Below, piece by piece: positions 50,359 through 57,998 of a stretch of DNA of 64,000 nt. This DNA comes from Methylibium sp035476815 (GTDB lineage: Bacteria > Pseudomonadota > Gammaproteobacteria > Burkholderiales > Burkholderiaceae_C). The translations under genes were made by a program, and so were the position numbers. The stretch spans positions 1 to 64,000 of the forward strand of contig DATILD010000107.1 of assembly GCA_035476815.1 (NCBI GenBank). Reading direction: 5' to 3'. The notes beneath the pieces are model-generated. The model worked only from the letters and a program-made list of their open reading frames with translations. It did not search any database and was not told the DNA's origin. Positions within the stretch are counted from its first letter, which is position 1; each line of letters starts with the position of its first letter.

Positions 50359-52443
50359 TCAACGCACCAGCCGGCGCGGCTTGCGCCACAGCGGCTTGGC
50401 GCTCGACCCACCGCGATACCAGGCGGCCACCACCAGCAACCCCAGCACGATGCTCAGCGCGATCCAGCTCGACGGCTCCGGCGTGCTCGGCACCTCGGCA
50501 CCGATCGCAAGGTTGCTGACGCCCTCCGGCATCGGCGACGGCTGGTTCACCGCCATGCCGTCGCCGCCCGGGTGGCGCACCACCTGGTCGACCGCGATGA
50601 AGCTGGTGTAGGGCGTCAGCAGGCTGTAGCGCAGGCCCAGGGCGGTGATCTCGTCGCGCAGCGCCTGGCCGCCCAGCAGCGCCTCCTGGTCCGACAGCGA
50701 CTGGATGCGGTGGCGCGCCCACAGGTGGCGCAGCGCCGCGGCCTGCGGCTCGGGCGTGGCGACCGGCAGCGTGGTCTGCCAGGCGCCGCTGGCGGCCTGG
50801 CCCTCGACGACCAGCTGGCCCTGCGGCTCGCCGCGCCACTTGCCGAACACCAGCACCGGCCGGCCGCCGAGTACGTCGGGCAGTTGCTGGGGCTCGACGT
50901 CGTAGGCCTCGAGCCCGTCGAAGCGGGCGCTCACCTGCGTCAGCACCGGCGCGTCGATCATGCGGCGCAGCCGATCGGCCTGGGCCTGGGCCTGCTCGGG
51001 CTTCGTCACGATGAAGGGCTCGCCCTGGCCGGCGCGCGCGATGCCTTCGATCAGGTGGCGGTTGACCGAGCTGCCGATGCCGAAGGCGAACACATTGGCC
51101 TGGTTCAGGTTGCGGCGGATCAGCTGGAACACCTCGCTCTCGACCGACACATAGCCGTCGGTCACGACGATCACCGTGCGCGACACGTCGGGCGCCTTGG
51201 GCAGCGCGGCGACGCGCTTGAGCGCCGGCACGATCTCGGTGCTGCCGCCGCCGCCCATCTGCGCGATGGTGCGCAGCGCCTGCTCGATGTTGGCCTGGGT
51301 GGCCGGCACCGAGCTTTCGTTGAGCATGCGGTTGCTGCCGGAGAACAGCAGCACGTTGAAGGTGTCGCTGGGGCGCAGACCGCCGATCAGGTGGCGCAGC
51401 AGCGTCTTGGCGGTGTCCAGCGGGTAGCCGTGCATCGAGCCAGAGATGTCGACGACGAAGATGTAGTCGCGCGGGTTGATCTGCGCGCTGGCGATCGCAC
51501 GCGGCGGCTCGACCATCGCGAGGAAGAAGTTCTCCTGGCCCGGTGCGCCGGGGAAGAGCGTCAGGCCCGAGGCGAGGGCCTCGCCGGCGAGCCGGTAGTC
51601 GAGGATGAAGTCGCGGTTGTTGTGGGCCGAGGGCTCACCCGCCAGCGCGACGCGCGCACCGTTCGTGCCCTCGCCTTCGACCTCGATCGCGTGCGAACTC
51701 GACTGCAGGCCGTTCACCGGCAGCGGCGACGCGAAGGCCACGCGCAGGTCGAACTTGCTCGCCGAGGCCTCGCCGGCGCGCAGGTAGGGCACGGCCGGGA
51801 AGCTCGACGTGCCGCCGTCGGCCTTGGCGCGGTGGTAGCGAGGCCCGACCACCGTGGGGAAGATGAACTGGTAGCGCCCCTCGGTCGGCGGCAGCAGCTC
51901 GGTGTAGCGCAGCTCGACCGCGACCTCGTCGCCCGGCAGGATGTTGGCGACGTTCATCGCGAACACGTTCGGCCGCTCCTGCTCCAGCAGCGCGCTGGTC
52001 TTGCCCTCCTTCTTCGCGGCCTCGTACTCGATGCGGGCGCGCTGCTTCTCGCGGATGTCGGCCACGATCACGCGGCCGCCGATGCGCACCGTCATCGCGT
52101 GCACCGCGGCCTGCGTCGAGCCCGGGAAGACATAGCGCGCCTCGATCGCGCGCTGGCCCTCGTTGCGGTAGCGCTGCGTGACCGTCACGTCGGCGATCGG
52201 CCCGGCGATGCGCGCGTCGACCTCGGTGGCCTTCAGCGGCAGGCGGTCGGTGGACGGATCGTCGCTGCGAACCTGGAAGTACGGGCTCTCGGCGCGGCGC
52301 GCTTCGGCATCGTCGGCCTGGGCCGGCAGGGTGACCAGCAACAGGGTCGCGGCGCAGGCGACGGCCAGCACCACGGCCCACAGGCGACCCGGCCGCGACA
52401 GCGGGCGCAGCGGGACGCTGGGATGCAGGGAGAACAAGGACAT
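50359..52443 (-). CDS. VIT- and VWA-domain protein with PEP-CTERM-like sorting tail
   Basis: The 694-residue product has a signal anchor (residues ~20-43), a VIT domain (~60-185: TDRLPLKATEVDARI, RYVFPGSTQAAVH, REKQRARIEYEAAKKEGKTSALLEQ; landmarks) and a VWA domain with an intact MIDAS (DISGSMHG, D332-S334-S336). The last ~44 residues are PSTPEPSSW, a hydrophobic stretch (IALSIVLGLLVVAAWY) and a basic end, the three parts of a PEP-CTERM-like signal. AGGAG precedes the ATG at 52443. It leads the exosortase operon and is the likely target. Confidence 0.92.
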   Translation of the reverse strand: MSLFSLHPSVPLRPLSRPGRLWAVVLAVACAATLLLVTLPAQADDAEARRAESPYFQVRSDDPSTDRLPLKATEVDARIAGPIADVTVTQRYRNEGQRAIEARYVFPGSTQAAVHAMTVRIGGRVIVADIREKQRARIEYEAAKKEGKTSALLEQERPNVFAMNVANILPGDEVAVELRYTELLPPTEGRYQFIFPTVVGPRYHRAKADGGTSSFPAVPYLRAGEASASKFDLRVAFASPLPVNGLQSSSHAIEVEGEGTNGARVALAGEPSAHNNRDFILDYRLAGEALASGLTLFPGAPGQENFFLAMVEPPRAIASAQINPRDYIFVVDISGSMHGYPLDTAKTLLRHLIGGLRPSDTFNVLLFSGSNRMLNESSVPATQANIEQALRTIAQMGGGGSTEIVPALKRVAALPKAPDVSRTVIVVTDGYVSVESEVFQLIRRNLNQANVFAFGIGSSVNRHLIEGIARAGQGEPFIVTKPEQAQAQADRLRRMIDAPVLTQVSARFDGLEAYDVEPQQLPDVLGGRPVLVFGKWRGEPQGQLVVEGQAASGAWQTTLPVATPEPQAAALRHLWARHRIQSLSDQEALLGGQALRDEITALGLRYSLLTPYTSFIAVDQVVRHPGGDGMAVNQPSPMPEGVSNLAIGAEVPSTPEPSSWIALSIVLGLLVVAAWYRGGSSAKPLWRKPRRLVR

Positions 52444-52594
52444 GCGCGACTCCTGATCGGCGGCGTGCCTCGGAGTGGGCACGGGGTCAGGATGCGCGGG
52501 GGAGTCGAAGCGAGTTCGAAGGCGGCGGGAGCTCTGTGTGAAGTCGGCGTGAAGTTCGGTCAATGGCTTCACACGTCCCATGCGACCCCTGCAG

Positions 52595-52623
52595 TTGACT
52601 GCTCGTATCCGTTTGGATACAGT
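52595..52623 (+). promoter_or_regulatory. Promoter of the HigBA-type module
   Basis: TTGACT (52595-52600) and TACAGT (52618-52623) are 17 bases apart. The -10 box ends five bases before the toxin ATG, so the transcript would be leaderless or nearly so. A palindrome overlaps the spacer and the -10 box. Confidence 0.65.
52605..52620. promoter_or_regulatory. Operator palindrome GTATCC-GTTT-GGATAC
   Basis: A perfect 6-bp inverted repeat with a 4-base centre sits between the -35 and -10 boxes of the toxin-antitoxin promoter. It is the expected site for autorepression by the HigA-type antitoxin. Confidence 0.65.
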
Positions 52624-52628
52624 CGTGC

Positions 52629-52931
52629 ATGTTCGTCGTACGCCAAACCGAAGAGTTCGTGGCTTGGCTTGACGGACTGCAGGACAAGCGGGCGCAGCTG
52701 CGGATCGTCGCCCGCCTGCGTCAGGCGGAGGCCGGCAACCTGGGCGACTGGCAGGCCGTCCAGGGCGAGGTGTCCGAAATGCGAGTCCACTACGGAGCCG
52801 GCTATCGCCTGTACTTCGTGCGGCGCGGTCGGGTGCTGGTGATCATGCTGAATGCCGGCGACAAGTCCACGCAGAAGAAGGACATTCGTCGAGCGCTGAA
52901 GATCGCCGCAGAGTTGGGAGAAGAGCCATGA
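52629..52931 (+). CDS. HigB/RelE-superfamily toxin of a type II toxin-antitoxin pair
   Basis: The 100-residue product matches the phage-derived Gp49-like/HigB killer family: FVVRQTEEFVAWLDGLQDKRAQLRIVARLRQAEAGNLGDW, then MRVHYGAGYRLYFVRRGRVLVIML and the Lys-rich end. These toxins cleave mRNA at the ribosome. The toxin gene precedes the antitoxin gene, as usual for this family, and overlaps it by ATGA. Confidence 0.9.
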   Translation: MFVVRQTEEFVAWLDGLQDKRAQLRIVARLRQAEAGNLGDWQAVQGEVSEMRVHYGAGYRLYFVRRGRVLVIMLNAGDKSTQKKDIRRALKIAAELGEEP

Positions 52932-53230
52932 GCAAAGCAGCCAAGACACCTCGCAAGCTCGTCGCGTTCGACGCGGCGCGCTACCTAGACAGCGAAGACG
53001 CCATCGCCGAGTACATGACCGCCGTGCTCGAGACCGAAGATCCCGATCTGCTGCTGCTCGCGCTCGGCGACGTGGCCCGCGCGAAAGGAATGGCTCAGGT
53101 CGCCAAAGACGCCGGCCTGGGCCGGGAGAGCCTGTACAAGGCGCTGGCCCCCGGCGCGAAGCCGCGGTTCGACACGGTGCTCAAGGTGGCCCGGGCGCTG
53201 GGGGTGAAGTTCACGGTGCAGGCTGCGTAG
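52928..53230 (+). CDS. HigA-type antitoxin
   Basis: The 100-residue product has a short N-terminal arm (KLVAFDAARYLDSEDAIAEYM) and an HTH domain (ARAKGMAQVAKDAGLGRESLYKALAPGAKPRFDTVLKVARALG). It matches the addiction-module antidote family that pairs with Gp49-like toxins. It would bind the toxin and the promoter palindrome. Confidence 0.9.
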   Translation: MSKAAKTPRKLVAFDAARYLDSEDAIAEYMTAVLETEDPDLLLLALGDVARAKGMAQVAKDAGLGRESLYKALAPGAKPRFDTVLKVARALGVKFTVQAA

Positions 53231-53304
53231 ACAGGCCCAGCGCCGGCGGCGCCGCCGACGGTTGGTGGTCTTTGTTCAGTCCGACCGCTTCCTGGAACCC
53301 ATCC

Positions 53305-53594
53305 ATGCGCTACTCATCGCACATCAGGTCCATCAGCTACCTGGAGGCCAATGCTGCCGACATGCTGGCGCAGCTCGCCGAGCACAGGGCGAACCCATTG
53401 TCATCACCCAGAACGGCGAAGCCAAGGCGGTGCTGCAGGACGTGGGCAGCTACGAGCGCACGCAGCAGACCCTGGCGCTGCTGAAGCTGGTGGCCCTCGG
53501 CCGGGAGGACATCGAGGCCGGCCACATCACGCCGGCCGAGGCGGCCTTCGATCGCCTGCTCGTTCGCAAGGCCATCCCCGCGAGCGGCGCCTGA
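53305..53594 (+). pseudogene. Frameshifted Phd/YefM-type antitoxin
   Basis: From the ATG at 53305 the first frame reads MRYSSHIRSISYLEANAADMLAQLAEHR. Near 53391 the antitoxin continues in another frame as GEPIVITQNGEAKAVLQDVGSYERTQQTLALLKL, the hallmark of prevent-host-death proteins. One lost G in a G run explains the shift. The stop (TGA, 53592-53594) overlaps the start of the broken toxin gene as TGATG, the normal layout of such pairs. Confidence 0.8.
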
Positions 53595-53936
53595 TGGCGA
53601 AGGCCCGGCCCTACCGGGTCTTCCTGACCTGAGCCGCAACGCCGAGCACGACCTCGAGGACCTGACGACTACATCGCGCAGAGCGCGTCGCCGCTGCGGG
53701 CCGTGCAGGTCGTCCGCAACCTGCAGAAGGAGGCTCTCGCCCTCGCGCTGGAGCCCGAACGTGGCAGCTGGCCCGCCGAACTGCTGGAACTGGGCATCCG
53801 CGAATTCCGGCAGGTCAGCCTCAAGCCTTACCGACTGATCTACCGCGTGATCGATCGGCAGGTGTTCGTGCTGGTCATCGTCGATGGGCGGCGCGATCTG
53901 CGGGCGTTGCTGGAGCGGCGGTTGCTCGGGGCGTGA
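53594..53936 (+). pseudogene. RelE/ParE-type toxin gene broken by two frame shifts
   Basis: The ATG at 53594 gives MAKARPYRVFLT and then a stop. Restoring one base gives LSRNAEHDLEDL; restoring a second near 53666 gives DYIAQSASPLRAVQVVRNLQKEAL and the intact C-terminal half, ending with IREFRQVSLKPYRLIYRVIDRQVFVLVIVDGRRDL, typical of ParE toxins. Both shifts are single-base losses. The toxin should be inactive. Confidence 0.8.
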
Positions 53937-54289
53937 GGTGGCCCACGCCTTTGAGTGGGTCGAATGCGTGGATCGTTGGTGCGCGGTGAAGGACTGACTG
54001 ACGCAGGTAGAACGGATCATGTCTCAACCGGGTCGCGCTGGAGCCGCAATCGGGCCAGGAGTTGCCGTTCAATTCGGGAGGCTGACCAAGCGCTTCAGAC
54101 TGAACTCGGACGTTCGACCGTGCAGGTCGAACGTCAGCCGCCGTAGCAAGCTGTCAGTAGACCGCTCGCGGCTGAAATTACCGCTCAGCCTCCAAAGCGA
54201 ACGTTTGAGGTTGCCCTGCTAGCTAGGCGACACGTTCTGGCCTTGTCGCTGGGGATCTTGATCTCTGACGTCGAGGGTACGACGGTAGG
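53937..54289. other. Gene-free junction before the less GC-rich segment
   Basis: No gene is supported in these 353 bases. They contain a perfect 11-bp palindrome at 54109-54135 and several CGAACGT words near 54128 and 54200. Base composition falls from here to the right edge, so a junction between ancestral and acquired DNA may lie here. Confidence 0.45.
54109..54135. repeat. Perfect palindrome GACGTTCGACC-GTGCA-GGTCGAACGTC
   Basis: Eleven-base arms match perfectly around a 5-base loop. It lies about 150 bases after the minus-strand uvrA-like gene ends and 170 bases after the broken toxin. It could be a terminator without T-tract or the relic of a mobile element end. Confidence 0.55.
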
Positions 54290-56953
54290 CTAGTTTGACC
54301 GTGCAGCACGCAACTGACGCAAGTAGTGGGCCGTGCGACTCTCTCGCGAACGGCACAGTTCGGCTGGTGGCCCGCTCGCAACGATCCGGCCCCCCTCATT
54401 GCCAGCGCCTGGCCCGATATCAATCACCCAGTCACTGGCCGCGATCACATGCAGCTCATGCTCAACGACAACAACAGTGTTGCCTGCATCCACCAGCCCC
54501 TGAAGCTGCACCATGAGTTTCTCGACATCGTGCGGGTGCAGCCCCGTGGTTGGCTCATCAAGCACATAGAGCGTGTCGCCGCGGTGCGGACGCTGCAGCT
54601 CTGTGGCGAGCTTGATGCGCTGCGCCTCGCCACCAGACAGCTCCGTCGCGGGCTGCCCGAGCCGCAGATAGCCCAGGCCGATAGCCTGCAGCAACGCTAG
54701 CGGCTTGACGATTGCCGGCTGATCTGCGAAGCCCTCGCAGGCCTCATCCACCGTCAGTCTCAGCACTTCGGCGATGCTGCGGCCCCGCCAGGTGACTTTC
54801 AGCGTCTGCTGGTTGTACCGAGCCCCGCGGCATGCTGGGCAAGGGGCGTAAACACTCGGCATGAACAGCAGCTCGACACTGACGGAGCCCTCGCCCTCAC
54901 AGGTCTCGCAACGTCCCTCCGGAAGATTGAAAGAGAAGCGTCCAACGCCGAACTTGCGTGAACGTGCCGGCGGCGTATCAGCAAAGAGCTTGCGAACCCC
55001 GTCGAACAGGCCGGTGTAGGTGGCCAGGTTCGAGCGAGGCGTGCGACCGATCGGCTTCTGGTCCACGCGCACAAGGCGGCGGATGCCTTCCATGCCGGCA
55101 TGGATGCGCCCGGCCGACTCGACGACGGCTGCTAGCAGCTCCGGTTCCTCGCTCTCTGCCTCCTCCCCGGGCGCGACATGGCCGATATGCTCGCTGACCA
55201 ACTCGACTAGCGCTTGGCTCACGAGGCTCGACTTGCCAGAGCCCGATACGCCCGTGACAGTGGTGAAGACGCCGAGTGGAATGCGAACGTCCAGGCTTTG
55301 AAGGTTGTTGCGAGTGATGCCGCGCAGTTCCAGCCAGCCGTTCGGTGCACGCGGCGCCCGGGTCAGCGCGGCAGGGTTACCGAACAGATAGCGGGCAGTG
55401 TGTGAGTTGACAACCGCGCGCAGCCCCTGTGGTGGGCCGCTATAGAGGATCTGGCCGCCCCGCTCGCCGGCATCTGGACCGACGTCGACTAACCAGCTGG
55501 CGCGCCGCATCACTTCGAGGTCGTGCTCGACGACGAAAATCGTGTTCCCACTACGTCGCAACTGCTCAAGCGCGTCGAGCAATGCCGCGTTGTCAGCCGG
55601 ATGTAGGCCTGCCGATGGCTCGTCAAGCACGTAGACCACGCCGAACAGACCGGAGCGGATCTGCGTGGCGAGCCGCAGGCGCTGCAGCTCGCCGAGCGAC
55701 AACGTGGGTGTGCTACGCCCGAGCGAGAGATAACCGAGCCCGAGATCTTGCAATGTGCGGAGACGCTCGACGATGTTGCTCGCGATGCGCTGTGCGGCAA
55801 CGCGTTTTCCCTCCGACAGTTCCGGGGTACGCCGCAGATCGGAAGCGGACGCGTGCGCCGAGCCACCTGCGGCCACGCGACGCGCCGATACGCGGCGAGT
55901 GGCCGCCCGTCTGAGGACGGCCTGATCGCGTGGGACTTCGAAGTGACCCTTTGCTGCCGGTGCTAGAAGCTCCGCCACACGCTGCAGGGGCAGTTCGGTC
56001 ATCGCGCCGATATCCACGCCCGCGAAAGTGACTGAGAGTGCCTCGCGCTTCAGTCGCTTCCCCTCACACAGCGGGCACGCGGTGCCGAGCATGTACCTCG
56101 ACACCCGCTTCTTCATGAGAGCACTCTGGGTGGTCGCGAAGGTATGTAACACGTAGCGCCGCGCACTGGTGAACGTACCCTGATAGGCGCCGGCGGCCTT
56201 TCGCAGCAGTGCCTCGCGTACTTGGATACGGGTGAAGCGAGGGTAGACCGGTACAGTCGGCTGCTCGTCGGTGAAGAGAATCCAGTCGCGCTGCACCTTC
56301 GGCAAATCGCGCCACGGCTTGTCGATGTCGATGCCGAGCGTGACGAGGATGTCTCTCAGGTTTTGGCCGTGCCAAGCCGGCGGCCACGCAGCCACCGCGC
56401 GCTCGCGAATGGTGAGCTTGTCGTTGGGCACCAGAGATTTCTCAGTCACTCCGTAGACGTGACCGAGACCGTGGCACTCGGGGCAGGCTCCCTGAGGAGT
56501 GTTGGGCGAAAAATCTTCCGCGTAGAGCTGGGGCTGCTTTGCCGGGTAACTACCGGCGCGCGAGTACAAGAGCCGCAGCAGGCTCGACAGAGTCGTTACC
56601 GTGCCGACGGATGAGCGCGCACTCGGCGTACCACGCTGCTGCTGCAAGGCCACTGCAGGCGGCAGTCCGTCGATGGCGTCGACGTCCGGCACTCCGACCT
56701 GGTCAATTAGTCGGCGTGCGTAGGGAGTCACGGACTCCATGTAGCGACGCTGCGCCTCAGCATAGAGTGTGCCGAAAGCCAGGGACGATTTTCCCGAGCC
56801 TGATACCCCTGTGAAGACTACCAGCGCGTCGCGCGGCAGGTCGACGTCGATCTCTTTGAGATTGTGTTCGCGCGCGCCGCGCACGCGCACGTAGCGACCA
56901 GTCGAGGAATCGGAACTCTCGAACTCCCTCAAATTGGCTGCTTGTTGATGCAT
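54290..56953 (-). CDS. Class II UvrA-like ATPase (UvrA2)
   Basis: The 887-residue product has two ABC-type ATPase modules with Walker A TGVSGSGKSSL twice, zinc-finger CxxC pairs (ACPECHGLGHVYG; CETCEGEG ... CPACRG) and signature LSGGEAQRIKLATEL. It is shorter than housekeeping UvrA and lacks most of the UvrB-binding region, as in UvrA2/DrrC proteins linked to DNA-damage or drug tolerance. In the first half a more Arg/Ala-rich insert (around ATRRVSARRVAAGG) follows the signal domain. The ATG at 56953 is used because homology begins just after it. Codon use is less GC-biased than in the left part of the window. Confidence 0.9.
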   Translation of the reverse strand: MHQQAANLREFESSDSSTGRYVRVRGAREHNLKEIDVDLPRDALVVFTGVSGSGKSSLAFGTLYAEAQRRYMESVTPYARRLIDQVGVPDVDAIDGLPPAVALQQQRGTPSARSSVGTVTTLSSLLRLLYSRAGSYPAKQPQLYAEDFSPNTPQGACPECHGLGHVYGVTEKSLVPNDKLTIRERAVAAWPPAWHGQNLRDILVTLGIDIDKPWRDLPKVQRDWILFTDEQPTVPVYPRFTRIQVREALLRKAAGAYQGTFTSARRYVLHTFATTQSALMKKRVSRYMLGTACPLCEGKRLKREALSVTFAGVDIGAMTELPLQRVAELLAPAAKGHFEVPRDQAVLRRAATRRVSARRVAAGGSAHASASDLRRTPELSEGKRVAAQRIASNIVERLRTLQDLGLGYLSLGRSTPTLSLGELQRLRLATQIRSGLFGVVYVLDEPSAGLHPADNAALLDALEQLRRSGNTIFVVEHDLEVMRRASWLVDVGPDAGERGGQILYSGPPQGLRAVVNSHTARYLFGNPAALTRAPRAPNGWLELRGITRNNLQSLDVRIPLGVFTTVTGVSGSGKSSLVSQALVELVSEHIGHVAPGEEAESEEPELLAAVVESAGRIHAGMEGIRRLVRVDQKPIGRTPRSNLATYTGLFDGVRKLFADTPPARSRKFGVGRFSFNLPEGRCETCEGEGSVSVELLFMPSVYAPCPACRGARYNQQTLKVTWRGRSIAEVLRLTVDEACEGFADQPAIVKPLALLQAIGLGYLRLGQPATELSGGEAQRIKLATELQRPHRGDTLYVLDEPTTGLHPHDVEKLMVQLQGLVDAGNTVVVVEHELHVIAASDWVIDIGPGAGNEGGRIVASGPPAELCRSRESRTAHYLRQLRAARSN

Positions 56954-57025
56954 GGACGTACAGGCGTGGATGGCACAAGCACCTCCGCCGCTCCTCAAAT
57001 CCCCGTGCAAGCCGTCCCAATGCAA

Positions 57026-57433
57026 TTAGCTTGTGCGCCGATGCGATACATCCGTTCAGCTCTAGCCACTGGCGCGTACCCCACTTCAGTGAGGCCACGC
57101 TGCGAACTCGGCGCGTGCAACATCCTCAGGGCTTCGATTGCACTCGGTTCGCCACATCTTGAAGCCCCACTCGAGCAGCAGTCGCGGTTCAGCGCTCAAG
57201 CCCAGGTAGCTCAGTTGACACGCGAATCGAAACGTCCATTCATCGACGTGTAGTAGAGCGACCTCTGTCCACTCTGAGTCCATGATTCACTGTCTGAAAT
57301 GGAACGAAGACCTACATGGCACTTCCAACAAGACCGCAGCGACCCTGGGTGAACAAGCGCAGCGCCACAAAGGTCGACGCCACCGTCTTGGAAGATCGGT
57401 GGGCGTCGACAAAGTCAGCCTTGAACCGCAGGA
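57026..57433. other. Mostly gene-free stretch between uvrA2 and the NTF2-like gene
   Basis: These 408 bases contain one short minus-strand reading frame (57086-57283) that might be real, described separately. I see no RNA gene, no clear repeat and no terminator. Confidence 0.4.
57086..57283 (-). CDS. Possible small unknown protein
   Basis: A 65-residue frame reads MDSEWTEVALLHVDEWTF and ends RSPEDVARAEFAAWPH. The composition is balanced and protein-like rather than the Arg/Ala-rich shadow common elsewhere. No good ribosome-binding site precedes the ATG and no family is recognised, so this is a weak call. Confidence 0.3.
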   Translation of the reverse strand: MDSEWTEVALLHVDEWTFRFACQLSYLGLSAEPRLLLEWGFKMWRTECNRSPEDVARAEFAAWPH

Positions 57434-57808
57434 TCAATGCAGGTGGAAGACCTTGTTGATGATCTTCCAGCTGCCGTCAAGCTTGATCAGCAGGAAAAGA
57501 TCAGTGAACTTGTAGCCAGTCCAGTTCTCTGCCTCGACCCGAGCATGGGCCACTGTCCCGACGACATCGATGTTGGTGATACGCGCCGCCACATCCTTGG
57601 CAGAGCCGTTCTTGTCATGCCAGTCGTACAGGCCTTGGATCGGACCATTGAACGCCAGTTCGCTGCCAACGTAGCCGAAGATCGTGGCCTTGTCCGCGAA
57701 GGCCGGCTTCATGTCCGTACCCTTACCGTTCTTCGCTGCGTTCATGTAGGTCTGCAAGACCTTCGTGATCGCATCCAACTCAGAAACGTCACCAACTTTC
57801 ACAGTCAT
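57434..57808 (-). CDS. NTF2-like (SnoaL/lumazine-binding-like) protein
   Basis: The 124-residue product has the alpha-plus-beta cone layout of NTF2-like proteins: VLQTYMNAAKNGKGTDMKPAFADKATIFG, then beta strands (ARVEAENWTGYKFTDLFLLIKLDGSWKIINKVFHLH). The closing KLDGSWKIINKVFH is typical of the Lumazine_bd_2 branch. No signal peptide is present. GAGG precedes the ATG. A perfect palindrome lies 25-40 bases upstream. Function unknown. Confidence 0.85.
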   Translation of the reverse strand: MTVKVGDVSELDAITKVLQTYMNAAKNGKGTDMKPAFADKATIFGYVGSELAFNGPIQGLYDWHDKNGSAKDVAARITNIDVVGTVAHARVEAENWTGYKFTDLFLLIKLDGSWKIINKVFHLH

Positions 57809-57832
57809 GGAAATCTACCTCAGGTTGTTAAT

Positions 57833-57848
57833 GTTCGAGTGCTCGAAC
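57833..57848. promoter_or_regulatory. Palindrome GTTCGAG-TG-CTCGAAC upstream of the NTF2-like gene
   Basis: The 7-bp arms are perfect with a 2-base centre. The site lies 25-40 bases before the ATG of the minus-strand gene, where an operator would be expected. The regulator is unknown. Confidence 0.5.
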
Positions 57849-57998
57849 TAGGTTTCATCGACCAATCAAAGTTGATCGACTAGTCTGAAGAAGCGAGGCT
57901 GTGGCATCACCTCGCGCCCTCTTGCCGCGGTCTCTTCTTGCGCCGCAAGCGTAGACGAAGAGACCCTATCGATATCGCAGACGGAACGCGTCAATCGA

